Shown here one piece after another: positions 43,086 through 54,827 of a DNA stretch of 64,000 nt. Location: positions 59,826,911 through 59,890,910 of the forward strand of contig OX419760.1 of NCBI GenBank assembly GCA_948567375.1, in the 5' to 3' direction. The DNA comes from Lunularia cruciata. Its lineage: Eukaryota > Streptophyta > Marchantiopsida > Lunulariales > Lunulariaceae. The position numbers and the translations under genes were made by a program. The notes under the pieces are model-generated. The model saw only the letters and a list, made by a program, of their open reading frames with translations, was not told the origin of the DNA and ran no database searches. How positions within the stretch are numbered: position 1 is the stretch's first letter; each line of letters begins with the position of its first letter.

Positions 43086-44281
43086 ATGGCTTCTTCTGTG
43101 CCTGGCAAAACCAAGGAGGATGAATGATTTCGCATGGCAACACACCATTACAGCCAAATACTGGATTATTTGGAGGACCTTGAGCATTTTGCACAAATTC
43201 ATGGTGGGAATTGCAAAAGGCCCATTCAAAAATCGACCGCATTTAGTTTCATGGCTACCTTTTTGATTAGAGAGGGTATCGGATTTCCTACTTCTATAAT
43301 AGGTGATAGACTTTACAAGAAATGGTTGTGGTACATGAAACAATACAAAGAAACTCAGGAGCTTAAGAACAAGGCTACGGGAGAAGGTCTCACCGAGAAG
43401 GAATATGGTAAAGGATGGAGAACTATAGAAGATAAATTGAATGGAATGTGCACGCATTTTTCAAGAATGGAAGCCATGTTTGGAACTAGAGCAAACATAA
43501 GTCCACCGGCAATGGTAAATTTAGGAGATTGTAATCCTTATTTGAGCGAGATTTGCGAGGCTGGCCAGGAGGAGGTCCATGAAGGTGCACAGGAGTGCTC
43601 CCAATTCTCATCTCCTCAAGAGGTGGTGCTCCCTGACTCGGGCCCTGAGTTGGTCGCAAACACCCAAGGGGTGGAAAGTTTAGCAAGTGGCATGGAGAAT
43701 GGAATCCTATCACTAGAGGATGAGTCTCCATTTGTTCCACCGACCGAGGACTTGCCTTTCATTACATCACCACCGCCTTTAATTTCTACAAGAGATGGAT
43801 CCGATTGTGAAGACCAAGAAGGAGAACGTGACCTAAAGAGGAGGAAAGGTGGAATATCTGCAAGTAAGGTACCCAAGTTGTCACCTAGTATGCCATTGTC
43901 TCATGATTTAGCAAAAATTACCATGTTAAAGGCAGATAGTATAGAATCCAAAGAGAGGTTACGACTAGCTGAACTAGAAGCCACCAACATGAGGAAGAGA
44001 GAGAAAACAATGATGAGAATGGAAGCAGAGTGCATTAGATTAGAGACTGAGAAGATGAAAATTGAAATTGAGAAAAAATTGAGCACAGATAAAACAAAAG
44101 CTAGGGCAGAAAAACACAAATTTAAGTAGAAGAGTTTAGAATCAAAGCGCACTCATGAAATCAAAATGAGTCTCATACAAGCAGGGAAAACTCCTAAGGC
44201 AAAAAGTAACTATTTTAAAGTGCTCACTCAGGTTCAACATCCATCATACTCTACTGATAGTGAATATTATACCACCATGTA
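43086..44281 (+). pseudogene. Myb/SANT-like protein, probable PIF/Harbinger accessory gene, two nonsense codons
   Basis: The main open part (43134-44129, 331 codons) begins MATHHYSQILDYLED, a Myb/SANT- or trihelix-like N-terminus with KWLWYMKQYKETQ and GKGWRTIEDKLNG. It continues with an acidic, proline-rich middle, a basic cluster LKRRKGG that could be a nuclear signal, and a charged coiled coil (SKERLRLAELEATNMRKRE). Upstream, in frame, ATG 43086 opens MASSVPGKTKEDE and then TGA; the relic at 61685 has an amino-acid codon there. At the end, a TAG at 44127 is followed by 50 more in-frame codons to TAA 44281. Harbinger elements pair such a protein with a DDE transposase; one lies at 56188. 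The function is inferred. Confidence 0.55.
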
Positions 44282-44419
44282 ACCTTTATTATGATTATAA
44301 TAAAGATGAGTTATGGAAACTTGATAAATGCTTCTAGTATCCGCTTGATGCAACTTGTTACCACTCAGTTCCTCACAAGTTTTTGTTTTTGATGTTGTCA
44401 TTACCACTCCGTTCCTGTC

Positions 44420-44815
44420 ATGTCTTCCTTGCACAATAAGCCCAAGATGCCGCAAGTTGACATTCATAGCTGCCCAAAAGTCTTTCCTACCGCTAGTCAC
44501 CGCTTGTTGCCGCTCAATGCAATGCAACATGGAAAAAAAATAAAGCCAAGCAAGTTGTTGTCGGTGCTCGTGGGTGCTTGTAGGCACTAATGAGCGTTAG
44601 TAGGCGCTTGTGGTTGGTGGGTATGCGCTCGTGGCCACTAGGTAGGCGCTAGTTGACACTCGTGGCTGCTAGGTGGCGCTCAACAATGCTAGGAAAAAAC
44701 TCATGAAGTTGGTAGGCGCTCGTCGGCGCTTGGTAGACATGGATTCATGGCTTGTAGTCGCTCGGAAGTGCTCGTTGGCGCGCGTAGACATTGAGGGCCG
44801 CTCGTGATGTGTTTA
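44420..44815. repeat. GC-rich degenerate short repeat block 1
   Basis: Many imperfect copies of a unit around (G/C)CGCT(C/T)GT(G/T)G, for example GTAGGCGCTTGTGG and GCGCTCGTGGCCACTAGG, stand out from the AT-rich surroundings. Spacing is irregular, 10-30 bp. Similar blocks are at 48268 and 49600. It could be a subterminal repeat array of a DNA transposon or a minisatellite. Confidence 0.6.
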
Positions 44816-45059
44816 GGGTTGAGTGTTTAGAGGGAAATGGTACCCATATTTGTAAGGTGATGACATGTTGGATACAAAAGGCACAATTGAGTATATAGCA
44901 CATGAAAATACAAGAGTTAGACCACAATATGAGAGTTCACAAGTGTAAACTAAAACATAGATGTATACATGAGGAGAAATGAACATAATATGTATATAAA
45001 TGGGGAGCCAATAGAACCTAAACCTATGACTATGGAGGTTGAGGAGGCAAAGAAGAAGA

Positions 45060-46300
45060 GGGAGATGCACTATGGTGTCTAAGTGCTATTACTGCATCCG
45101 CAAGTCTACGACGGTATATATGATGTTGAATCCTCAATGGACTCAATGACCACCATAGGGGCCACTTGCTCTCATCCAAGTCTCAATGCTTGATACCACT
45201 AGCAAGAAGAGGATATGGGTCACAACTATAAGAACTCAATCTACTTGATGTCCACTCCTCTTCTGCCCAACTAATAGCAGGCCTATCGTCATGGACAAAT
45301 CTGTCCAAAGCACTCATCAAAGGGTCAAATGACCAAGTGTATGATGCTCTATGTACCCTATAAGGACGGAAGTGGGTAGGGTGGATAGCACCATGTGGAT
45401 GGTTCCTATAATAAGAGAGTGCATAACTATCTATGATCAAAAGATCACGAAGAGGTAAACCTAATGAAGTCAGATGCTCATATGATCTAACTCTAAGTCC
45501 TCTGAACTCCGAATCTCGCTGTATATCTCTAGAGCACAAACATGCCATGAGGCAAGACCCGGTGTGAACTCCCTCTGGGAGTTCAGACCACTACCACATG
45601 CTCCGTAGCAACCACTCCACTCCAATCGGAGTAAGATCTATCCACAAGATAACCTCAAAGCGTAGCAAACAGAACTGGATGAAATGGCAAACACCAGGAC
45701 GGGCTACCCACCTACAGGCCCGCACTGTGTGTGAGGGAACCAACCATGTGTACTTGTCTCACTCTCCCATGCACGGAAACCAATAGCACCACGAATCCAT
45801 AATGAACACATACAAGTAACATCCACAATAATAATCTTCTTTTGTAGGAAGCCGGGGAAGAGGATATATGGAATATACTCTCCTGATAGACAAATCCTCT
45901 CTCTAAACTCAGTCTGAGTGCCCTGAGTCTCCACACTATGAGGTAACACATGGGTGGCATCAGTCTAGGTCTGCATCTCATGATGAGTATGGGTCTCGCA
46001 AGCAATAATACGTAGTTTGGGTCCAAGATAAGCCACACAAGCCCTCAAATGAGCTAGACTAATCTCACTCTCCTCTACATGAGCTCTCATCTGAGCTAGA
46101 CTACTCTCGCTCTCCTCTACCTGAACATGTGCACTCTCACACTTCTCTATAGCATATGCTAACTCTTGTACCTGATTATGTAACTAGAGCTTGTAACCCT
46201 CCACCATGGCAGTGGCACCTAGTATATCCTGTGAGCCGGCCTGTCTCTCACTCAAGATGAACCTCTGATGGCTATTATGGTAGCGCACCATAGACTAAGA
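45060..46300 (-). pseudogene. Unknown coding relic, coiled coil then conserved-looking C-terminus
   Basis: Minus-strand reading with stops and frame changes gives a leucine/glutamate-rich coiled coil (LHNQVQELAYAIEKCES, two similar runs of VEESE.SLA), then GPKLRIIACETHTHHEM, a stretch ending FLQKKIIIVDVTCMC, and an open 121-codon piece (45183-45548) with SYEHLTSLGLPLRDLL and AISWAEEEW. No family is recognised. The 46860-48192 pieces on the same strand may be its upstream part. The organisation suggests a transposon-encoded or captured protein. Confidence 0.4.
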
Positions 46301-47042
46301 AGGCAAGGAACCCCAACTCCATCATACTCCTCCAAGGCTAACACTCCAAGACTCAAGACATTGCTCACTAGAGAACTCAATGAGAGAGAGATAGTTGCAA
46401 ATGAAAGGATGATGAGTATCTCCTCACCCCTTGTTTATATACTTGTGAAATAGTTACGTACCAAAGTTACTAATTACCATAGTAACTCAAGTTAGTAGAC
46501 TAAAAGTCAAGTGAAGTCAAAAAGTAGAAAGGAATATCCATTCACATGGGCATATTCCCCTAAGCATGTGGTCTTATCTTGACCCAACCACTAAGTCAAG
46601 GATTCCTTCACATGGGCTATCCTTGGACTAAAGAAGAATCCAAAACAAAAAGGCTTGCGGGCCCAAGAGTTCTCAACTCTTTCCTCAAAGCCAAACACCT
46701 AGGAATACTACCAAGTCAACACACTAAAATCCAAAATAGTGGTGTTCATCTTTTCTACTTCCTCTAAAGTAAAGTCCCATCTATCTTAGCTATGACTAAC
46801 TTTAGCTAACCATGACTAATATAGAACCATCCTTTATCTCTATATAAATAATATCTCTTAAGTACTTGTAATACCAAGCTAAATATCACAATACCACACA
46901 CATGCACAAATGGGTGTTACAGTCCATGTCCAAGTCACCTAATCTTTGCTCTCTCTCCATCTCAGAAGTAAGCAAGGTCAGATGCCTCTACTCCTTTGCA
47001 ACAAATAAATCCTCTCGCTCACAAAGGAGTCTTTCTCGCTCT

Positions 47043-47142
47043 AGCACTAATCTTTCTCTCTCCTCTACACTCTCCAATCTACTCTCACGCTCAAGCACTA
47101 ATCGCTCTCTCCTCTACACTCTCCAGTCTACTCTCACGCTCA
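47043..47142. repeat. Two 48-52 bp tandem repeats in the coiled-coil region
   Basis: GCACTAATC...CTCTCCTCTACACTCTCCA(A/G)TCTACTCTCACGCTCAA occurs at 47043 and again at 47095. On the minus strand each encodes a glutamate/arginine-rich coiled-coil stretch. Confidence 0.8.
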
Positions 47143-47520
47143 AGGAGATTTCTCTCTCTACACCCAACCACTCGTACACAATCATCTAAAATGCGAGTGA
47201 TGTCAACTGAACAAGAAGGAGGTGAAGGTACTCTGAAATGCATGGGGTCACCAACTCCCTCCACAGATGGAGGAAGTGGTGAAGGGGAAGAAGAGTGAAA
47301 AGGAGCTATCTCAACAAAGGGTAAGGGCTGTGTCTCAACACAAATCTGTTGAACACCTGTTCACAAGTGGTACATTTAGTTATCCATCAAGTACAAATTC
47401 ATATTTAAATATACAAATATACAAGTTCACAAGTTCATTAATTCAAGCTTCTTAAATGAACTCATTTTTAAATCCAATAATGGTATATACAAAAGAACTT
47501 TGTATGTTTTCCAACATACA

Positions 47521-47539
47521 AATATATATATATATATAT
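47521..47539. repeat. AT dinucleotide microsatellite
   Basis: An uninterrupted run of alternating A and T, about nine units long. Confidence 0.9.
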
Positions 47540-48267
47540 GACAAAACTCAAACCTAATCAATCAATCACTCACCATCCTCATCCTCTCCCTCATCCTCCC
47601 CATCATCAGTAGTCTCATCCTCATCCAAGCTATATGCATCCTCATGATCATCACCATGCTCTCCCTCGTGTATAATCTCCTCCTCTCCATCACTCAAGTA
47701 CATCACGTCCTCCTCTAGAATGAAACCTCTCTCCACAAAGAGATGCGTGAGTATCTGTCCAAGGAAGGTGACTCTGAACCTACGCCCCTTAGGACTCCTC
47801 ACTTGGCTTTGCAAACTCCTCACCTCCGCAATGATAGCTCTAAAAGCTAACTCTCAATCATAATCCTCCACACCAAATCTCCTCAACTTGGTCTTGGTGT
47901 TGAGTACCAAATGCCCATGTACAATCTTGGGCCTAATAGTGGATGCAACTAGTGCACCCATCAACTAGAAGAAAGCTTTGAATGCAGGATATACACATTG
48001 CCTTGCAAGATATCTTTTTGCAACCTTGTCCCTTTGTGGAAACCAATCTGAGACAACTGTGTAAGGAACTGTCCTCCGTCTTGGTGTTCTCTCCCTGGGC
48101 ATGACAAGTGCATCTCTAACTATATTTGCAGTCAATTGCAATTGCCTACCTCTTACCAAACCTATGTAAGAGACCTTGTCCCATGAACTCACAAACTATG
48201 TACATGGAATGACCTGCACAACCCACCAAAAATTTCAGCTCAAACTTCTGTCCCAAGGACTCAAGCT

Positions 48268-48845
48268 CAGGGGGTGCCGCTAGGCGGCACTTGCACACAA
48301 TTTTAACACACTAAAGAGTTGCGGGGTGCCACCGGTAGCCATTGGGAGCCGCAATCGGGAGACGCACGACCATGCAGGAGGGCACTCCCGACCACCGGTG
48401 GTGCATGTAGGGCATCGGGAGGGCTCTCAAGGCCGCACGGGAGCGCCCATTGACGCTGCCCGTAGGCACAGCTGCACTGGATGGCGCTGCGAGACAGTGA
48501 GGGGTTAAGCTGGGAACCGTGCAGAGGCGCTGGGTGCCACACGGGGTCGCAGGAAGACACTCGCATGAGGGGTTAAGGGGCTGGGGATGCCGCTGGAAGA
48601 CGCTCGTCAACCCACGATGATGCTGGTAGGCACTACGGGACAAGGAGAGCCGCAAGTATGTATGCGCAGCCCCGTAGAAGTGTTGGGTGCCGCACGGGGT
48701 TGTTAGGTGCCACGGGGGGGCGCTAGGTGGCACACGGAGAAGGCGTTCACGCACAAGGGTTTAGGGTTTGGGATGGTGCTGGCTGGAACTGTATGGCGCG
48801 GGAGGACACTAGGTGGCACTGCAGGACAGGCTAGGAGGCGCTGAT
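48268..48845. repeat. GC-rich degenerate short repeat block 2
   Basis: Over 570 bp, units like GGGTGCCGC, GGCGCT(G/A)GGTGCCAC and GGGGTCGCAGGAAGACACT recur irregularly. The block is markedly GC-rich for this window. It contains spurious long ORFs in several frames, as expected for such DNA. Confidence 0.65.
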
Positions 48846-48927
48846 AATTTGAAAGCAATTTCTGGAAATAAAAAGAACATATCAAGATGGAATGAAAAGA
48901 AAAGAATGAGGAATGTTTGAAAAGTAC

Positions 48928-49158
48928 CTCTGGCCATGGATAGTGAAGTCCAAGAGTTATTTTCAGCCCCATTACATCTAGATCAATCTTCCGAATTCCC
49001 GAAACAACAATTTGAACTTGATGTTTGTCCAGCCAGCACCACATGATGAAATTGGTTGGGTGTTGAATGGTATGGAATGCTATGAGCCAATCTTCTTCTT
49101 GAGTATTTCTCATGTCTGGCCCGTCAACTATCTTTTCATATCCCCAGATTTCTGCCAT
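48928..49158 (-). CDS. Candidate exon, 77 codons, unknown protein
   Basis: From ATG 49158 the frame reads MAEIWGYEKIVDGPDM and later FIMWCWLDKHQVQIVV and GLHYPWPE. It then meets CAGAG|GTACTT, a good plant splice donor, after exactly 77 codons. The frame continues open further upstream to 49212. Amino-acid composition looks like real protein, unlike the flanking repeat blocks. No domain is recognised and no second exon was found. It could be a captured host gene fragment or part of an unknown element. Confidence 0.35.
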
Positions 49159-49288
49159 GGTTGAAAATGAATGTGCTCTGTCTCTTGAATGCTCTCTTTT
49201 CTCTCTTCTCAATCACTCCTTGTTGCTTCTCGAGTTGTGCTTCAGCCAGCCAGTTTGCCTCTTTCCTTCCCCAGTCTTGAAATGTCTC

Positions 49289-49352
49289 ACCCGCCCACTC
49301 TCTGCCTCGCAAAATGACCCTCCCGCACACCCTCTGCCTTGTGAAATGACCC
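49289..49352. repeat. Two 32-bp tandem repeats
   Basis: CCCGC(C/A)CAC...CTCTGCCT(C/T)G(C/T)(A/G)AAATGACCCT occurs twice in direct succession. It lies in the leader of the candidate exon on the other strand. Confidence 0.7.
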
Positions 49353-49599
49353 TCGAAATCGCCCTTTCTCCTTCGAACTACTCACTTGCAAAATTCTGCT
49401 CCCAACACCCCCACACACTCAAGAATAAGGCTTTCTAAGACATCCACACCCACTCGAATGACATGAATGGGAAAGAACACAAGTTTATATAACCCAGGCT
49501 ATCGGAAAAAAATTAATCCCAAACATCCTAAAATGTACACTTTGGAGGCAAAATTGTATTTTTTCAACCGAAGAACCCAAATCCCGAGTGGCAACATGC

Positions 49600-49800
49600 A
49601 GCACTCCATGTCGCCAACTGGCGCAGCCAAGCGTTGCATAATTCATGCAGCACCTACCAGCGCCGACCACCAGCGCCTATGAGTGCATGTAATATGTGTG
49701 CATATTCCGGTGCGCTCCCAGCGTCCGCCAGCGTCTACGAGCGCCACTTGATGACTTTTTTAAGTTTGTGAGCGGCACCCAACGTCTAGGAGCGTCATCT
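49600..49800. repeat. GC-rich degenerate short repeat block 3, inverted relative to block 1
   Basis: Units such as AGCGCC, CAGCGTC(C/T) and GAGCG(C/T)CA recur. Read on the minus strand they resemble block 1 (GGCGCTCGTAGACGCTGG). Inverted arrays bracketing 44.4-49.8 kb would fit subterminal repeats of one DNA element, but no terminal inverted repeat was found. Confidence 0.5.
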
Positions 49801-49993
49801 CCCAGTGTATGCAACATCGGCTCATTTTTCTCCAAGTGTACGTAAGTGTAAATGGAGGACTTACAAATGTAAAGATTAAGCTTCATAGAATTCTTTTTGC
49901 ATCCACATGATGTTCTTATCCCAATATTACATCAAGATACACTCATAGTCTAAGAAAAAGACTCCTGGTCTAAGTTACCAGACTATGAGATAT

Positions 49994-50755
49994 TGTAATA
50001 CTCCAAGGATAGGAGACCTGAAGAGAAACACACCTTGAGAACACACCCTTTCACACTCAAACTCCGATGCCCCAAAGGAGCCCCTTCTCTTTATTATATA
50101 GGCAAAGCGGATCTCCTCCAATGAAGCTCCACCGTAAGATTAGGTACATAGATAGGTGACATGTTAGCAAACTCCACCCTTGGATTACTTACTTGGATGG
50201 GTGACATGTTGGTCTTGGTCCTATCTGGTTGGTCAAACAAGCTTTGACCGGAGGGAATCTTTTAGGGAATCTTCCTATAGGAATCTCATAATCACATGGG
50301 TGAGGTACCGTTGGAAAGCTCTCGACAAGACAAAGCAAATGGGAGGGAAGGCCAGCCTGTCCTCCATTGGGGGGGGGGGGTGGAGATTTGCACATTTTTG
50401 AGGCCTAATTCATCCGTTTGGGCCTCCAAAATTGCCTTCAAAGATTTCAGGTATATTTTGGTTCCAACTCTATTAGTAGAAGTCCCCTTTTGGTGATACC
50501 TCTTTCTGATCTATTGAGTCCATCTTGTGTAATATCCTTCCAGATGTTACCAACTCAATTCTCACCTTCAGATCATATGTCTTGCTATTGGTTCTAAGGT
50601 TTTCAAATCTATTTTGGTTTTCTGCCCTATTAGTAGAAGTACCCTTTTGGTGATACTTCTATCTGATCTATTTTGACCATCATGTATAACATCATTCTAG
50701 ATGTTTTCAAACCCAATTTCACATCTAGATCATATGGCTAGCTCTTGGTATTACA
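49994..50755 (-). repeat. B4 3' LTR
   Basis: 762 bp, adjacent to the polypurine tract (minus AAAAGGAGCGAGG). It has a 12-G run at 50369-50380 on the plus strand. On the minus strand it begins TGTAATACCAAGAGC and ends GGAGTATTACA. Confidence 0.93.
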
Positions 50756-50768
50756 AACCTCGCTCCTT

Positions 50769-53700
50769 TTAAGACACAACGTCCTCGTTGTGCAATTGTT
50801 GCTCAAATGCTTGCACCAACACCGGTGCATGTGTCAAATTGGCAACGGGTTCCCAGGTTGCTTCATAGAGGAGGAAACCTTTCCACTGGACAAGATAATC
50901 CACCCGTGGATGACGAGTACCACGCATGTGTTTTTGGAGAATAAGCTCCACTTCATATTGCTTGTTGCCATCAATGAGTGTCGGACAAGGTCGAATGTCT
51001 TGTGTGAAATGACCCAAGCCTGATTGGGGAGCATATCTACATAGTAGGGAAACATGGAACATTGGATGGATCTTCATGTGTGGTGGTAGCTCAAGGTGAT
51101 AGGCCACAGCACCAACTCGACGGAGAATTGAGAAAGGCCCAATAAAACAAGGTCCGAGCTTACGAGGTCCCACTAATATGAGGTTGGTTGTCGATAGCCA
51201 CACCTGATCCCCAACATTGAACTCCATGTGCCTACAGTGTGCATCAACATACTGCTTCTGGCAATTTTGTGCAATCTATAATTTGTGCTTAGCGTTCTCC
51301 ACCCCTTGTTGGATTCTAGAAACAAATGTGTTGACTGCATCGACCTTGGTAGCCACCGGACGGATATTCATCAAGCTGGAAGGTGTGAAAGGATGCTCAC
51401 CATACATGAGGAAGAACAGAGTGACCTGGGTGGATGCATTCACTGAATTGTTGTATGCAAATTCCACCAACGGGAGTAGGGTGTCCCACCTCTCTTGCTC
51501 TTCTAAGGTGAAGCTGCGTAACATGTCTTCAATAGTGCAATTAGCCCGCTTGGTTTGTCCATTTGTTTGTGGGTGGTAAGTTGTGGACATGGCCAACTTG
51601 ATGTTGAAGGAACCAAAGAGGGTGCGCCAAAATAAACTGGTGAATTGAGTACCCCTATCGGTGATGAGTACTCAAGACAAGCCATGGTGAGAGAAGACTG
51701 CATCTAAGTATAATTGAGCAAGTTGTAGAGTGGTCACCTCCTTGGTGGTAGGGCGTACATGAATCATTTTGCTAAGCCGGTCCACAAAGACCACGATGGA
51801 GTCAAATCCTAATGTGGTCTTGGGTAATTCATAGACGAGATCCATACACACCTGTTCCCAACATTGTGTAGGAGTGGGGAGAGGCTGCAGGAGCCCTGCA
51901 AGAGCTTGATTAGAAGCTTTGTTCTGTTGACAAAGTAAGCAACTACGCACGTAGTCCATCACATAGTTGCTCATCTTGGGCCAATAGTAATGGCGCTGGA
52001 TTGCATCCAAGGTCTTGTCCACTCCAACATGACCTGCAATGGCCGAATCATGACATTCTGCTAGAATGGTGGTGCGCAATTCTGGGACATTTGGAATCCA
52101 TAATCTGCCATCACAAAAGGTGAGTCCTTGGGTGCTGGTGACGCATTTGGATGATTGCCCTTCTACAATCTGTGGATCAGTTTTTGTACCCGCCAGAATC
52201 TCTAGCCAGAATTTAGGGTGAATCTGAACCTCTACCACCAAATTGTTTGCCATTGGCATGCGGGTGAATGCATCTGCAAGCTGCTTCTTACCTTCAACGT
52301 AGGTGATTGTCATGTTGAAGTGTTGTCGCCACTCTGCCCATCGAATCTGGCAATAAGATAGATCCTTCTGTGTCTTGAGGTAAACTAGAGGTTTGTGGTC
52401 CGTCTCTACCACAAATGCCTTCTTGCCCAGATAGTGCTTCCAATGCTTGGTTGCCAGGACGATGGCCAACTCTTCTCCTTCTGTGGTGTGGTAGTTGTGC
52501 TCTGCTGGTAACAACTTTCAAGAGAAATATGCAATGGGATGCCATCTGTCATGCCACTCTTGTTGTAGGACTGCTTTGATTGCTACGCTTGATGCATCTA
52601 TAGCCAACTTGATTGGACGTTTTGGGTCATACTACTTCAAGATTGGTGCATGTAGCAAGACGGCTTTCAATTCTTGAAAGGCCAACTCTTGTGCGGTTCT
52701 CTATGTCCACTTCTTCCCCTTGCCAAGCAGTGATGTTAAAGGCTGTGCAACCTTGGAGAAGTCCTTGACAAATTGACAATAGAATCCCGTCAAACCCAAG
52801 AAGCTCTTGAGTTGAGTCTGATCTTCTGGGGCACTCCACTTTTGAATGACCTCTATTTTATCTGTCAATACTTGAATACCCATGGCACTTACTCTATGCC
52901 CCAAGTAGTCTACTTTAGACTTGCCAAACTCACACTTTGAGATTTTGGCATACAATCGATTTTGTCTTAGAATTTGGAGGACTTCTCGTAGATGTTGTTT
53001 GTGTTTAGTCATCGTGCTACTGTATACTAAGATGTCATCCAGGAAGACGATGACAAACTTATCCAAATATGGATGAAATATGTCATTCATTAGACTCATG
53101 AAAGTGGCAGGTGCATTGGTGAGACCAAAAGGCATCACGAGATACTCAAAGTGGCCATACCTAGTTTGAAAGGCAGTCTTGTACACATCCTCCTCTACAA
53201 TTTGGATTTGATTGTAATCGCTCCGCAAATCTAGTTTGGTGAAGAGTCTTGCTCCATTGAGTTGATCGAATAGATCATCTATGCGAGGTAAGGGGTATTT
53301 GTTCTTCACTGTTTGCTGATTGAGACCCCAATAGTCAATGCACATGCGCATTGTACCATCTTCTTCACAAACAAGACCGGAGCTCCATATGGTGATACGT
53401 TGGGTTGGATGAACCCTTTCTGTAGCATATCCTCAATTTGATTCTTGCACTCCTCCAACTCATGAGGTGATAGGCAATATGGGGCCTTATAGGGCGGTAT
53501 CTTCCCCGGGAGTGTCTCAATTTTATGATCTACTCTCCTTTTTGGTGGTAATCTTGAGGGTAGATCATCAGGAAAGACATCTTGAAACTCATTTACGACA
53601 TCCTTCAATTTCTCAAGAATTTGTCCCTTGAGTTGTGCACTGTGGACTCCTCTTATTAGACCCATGAAACACCTATCAGTCTTATAGATAGCTGTTGTCC

Positions 53701-53893
53701 CTATGACATAGAGAGGCAATTCTTGCCTATGTGATTTTTCTTTAACCCCAATGATTGACCATTGGTGGGTTCTCACTTCTTTTTTCCTCCAATCTACCAT
53801 AGGGTTGTAATGCTCCATCCATAGCATACCTAAGATTGCATCATAACGAGCTAATTGTATCACTTGCCACTCAATTGCTTCTTGATATTTTCC
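50769..53893 (-). pseudogene. B4 pol, N-terminus deleted
   Basis: Long readable blocks: protease end and RT start (53306-53863), RT palm with VFLDDIL and connection (52701-53351), RNase H and integrase up to DD (51672-52514, with HVGVDKTLD and LLCQQNK intact), integrase end (51276-51596, TERAN now TKRAN, losing the catalytic Glu) and GPY/F plus chromodomain (50769-51227, VQWKGF and ATWEP). Breaks are a small deletion near 53360, a stop near 52515 (TGA shared with B2) and others. It is better preserved than B1 or B3. Confidence 0.88.
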
Positions 53894-53904
53894 TACAGAC
53901 AGGT

Positions 53905-54792
53905 AACAACCTCTGTTCTTCTACCCGTTCCTGTTCTCCTTGAAATGGTCTTGCTCCTCGGTCTCAAAACCAAAGGTTGCCAAGTTCCATCGGCACTGGT
54001 CCACCCATGGGTGACATTTCTGCCCAATAATGTTGAGGTAGAACTACTCCTTCACCTCCACCTAATGCTCCTGCTATTCTTTGTGCACAAGCAATGGCTT
54101 CAAATATCGTGCGAGGATTTTGTACCATGACTTCTTGGGGAATCCGCTCCTTCAACTCTCGTTTGAAATTGTCGAGAGCCTCTGCTGGACTCATGTCAGT
54201 TATTGCAACTTGTAGATCCAGAAATGCCTCCACATACTCTTATATGTTGTTCTTCTGTTTCAATCCCCATAGTAGGATCCGGGCCATCTGCATAGAATCC
54301 ACCAATTGGAAATTCTTTAGCAATCCTTCTTGCATTGTTGTCCATGTGACCTCTTCTCTCGGCCAACATGGATCGTTCCCAAACATCGTACCATGTGAGG
54401 GCTTTAGTGATCAAGTACCCACATGCAAACACGCCTGCAACATGCTCGGTGATCTCTGTTGAGAACAACCAAAAATATAAATTCATTCTTGATATCCAGT
54501 TCTACACTACTCTTATCGTACGCTGCCCCTTGTAAGGCTCAATGTTGCAAGTCTTCTTCATCCGGAGTAGTAGTGTGGCTTCATCATTGATAGGGTTTGT
54601 AGGCACAGGTGCCTCTCCAAATACTTCAGTTGTAGGTATTGGATTTTGAGACGGCTCTTCTTCTTGCATTGCTTGATCATTCCTAAGTGTCTGCACTTGA
54701 CTTTGTAACGGCTCCATAGTCATCTTAATCTCTCAAAATTTGTTCAACATCCCCTGCATTCCTTGCACCAACTCCTGCAATTGCGGATCCAT
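53905..54792 (-). pseudogene. B4 gag, C-terminus deleted
   Basis: ATG at 54792. It contains KKTCNIEPYKGQ, LYFWLFSTEITEH (tryptophan intact), ALTWYDVWERS, a frame shift after AERR, then YVEAF-type sequence (VEAFLDLQVAI) and MGGPVPMELGN. It ends at the deletion that removed the zinc knuckle. Confidence 0.82.
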
Positions 54793-54827
54793 GGTTCCGG
54801 TAACACTCGATTGCTATACCCTAAACT

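Larger units (their letters stand above)
46860..48192 (-). pseudogene. Unknown coding relic, acidic and coiled-coil parts
   Basis: From 48192 the minus strand encodes MSSWDKVSYIGLVRGRQL and an arginine-rich stretch, then after a frame change RSLQSQVRSPKGRRFRVTF, GFILEEDVMYLSDGEEE and a strongly acidic tail (47566-47823). Lower down, 46930-47170 encodes heptads such as ESRLESVEERERLVLERE. The order suggests one gene continuing into 45060-46300, but a non-coding gap with an AT microsatellite lies between the parts. No family assignment is made. Confidence 0.4.

Noticed and set aside
43486-43876. Two minus-strand ORFs of 84 and 86 codons
   Set aside because: Antisense to the Myb-like gene; proline-rich composition simply mirrors the acidic, proline-rich plus-strand protein.
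45704-46038. Two overlapping minus ORFs (81 and 108 codons) as separate genes
   Set aside because: They are alternative frames of the same coding relic; the one continuing the coiled-coil frame is more likely real, and neither is complete.
48303-48754. Long ORFs in the GC-rich repeat block (87 and 147 codons)
   Set aside because: GC-rich repeats lack AT-rich stop codons, so long frames are expected by chance; translations are low-complexity.
49112-49438. 108-codon plus-strand ORF
   Set aside because: Overlaps the better supported minus-strand candidate exon and short tandem repeats; translation looks like low-complexity leader DNA.
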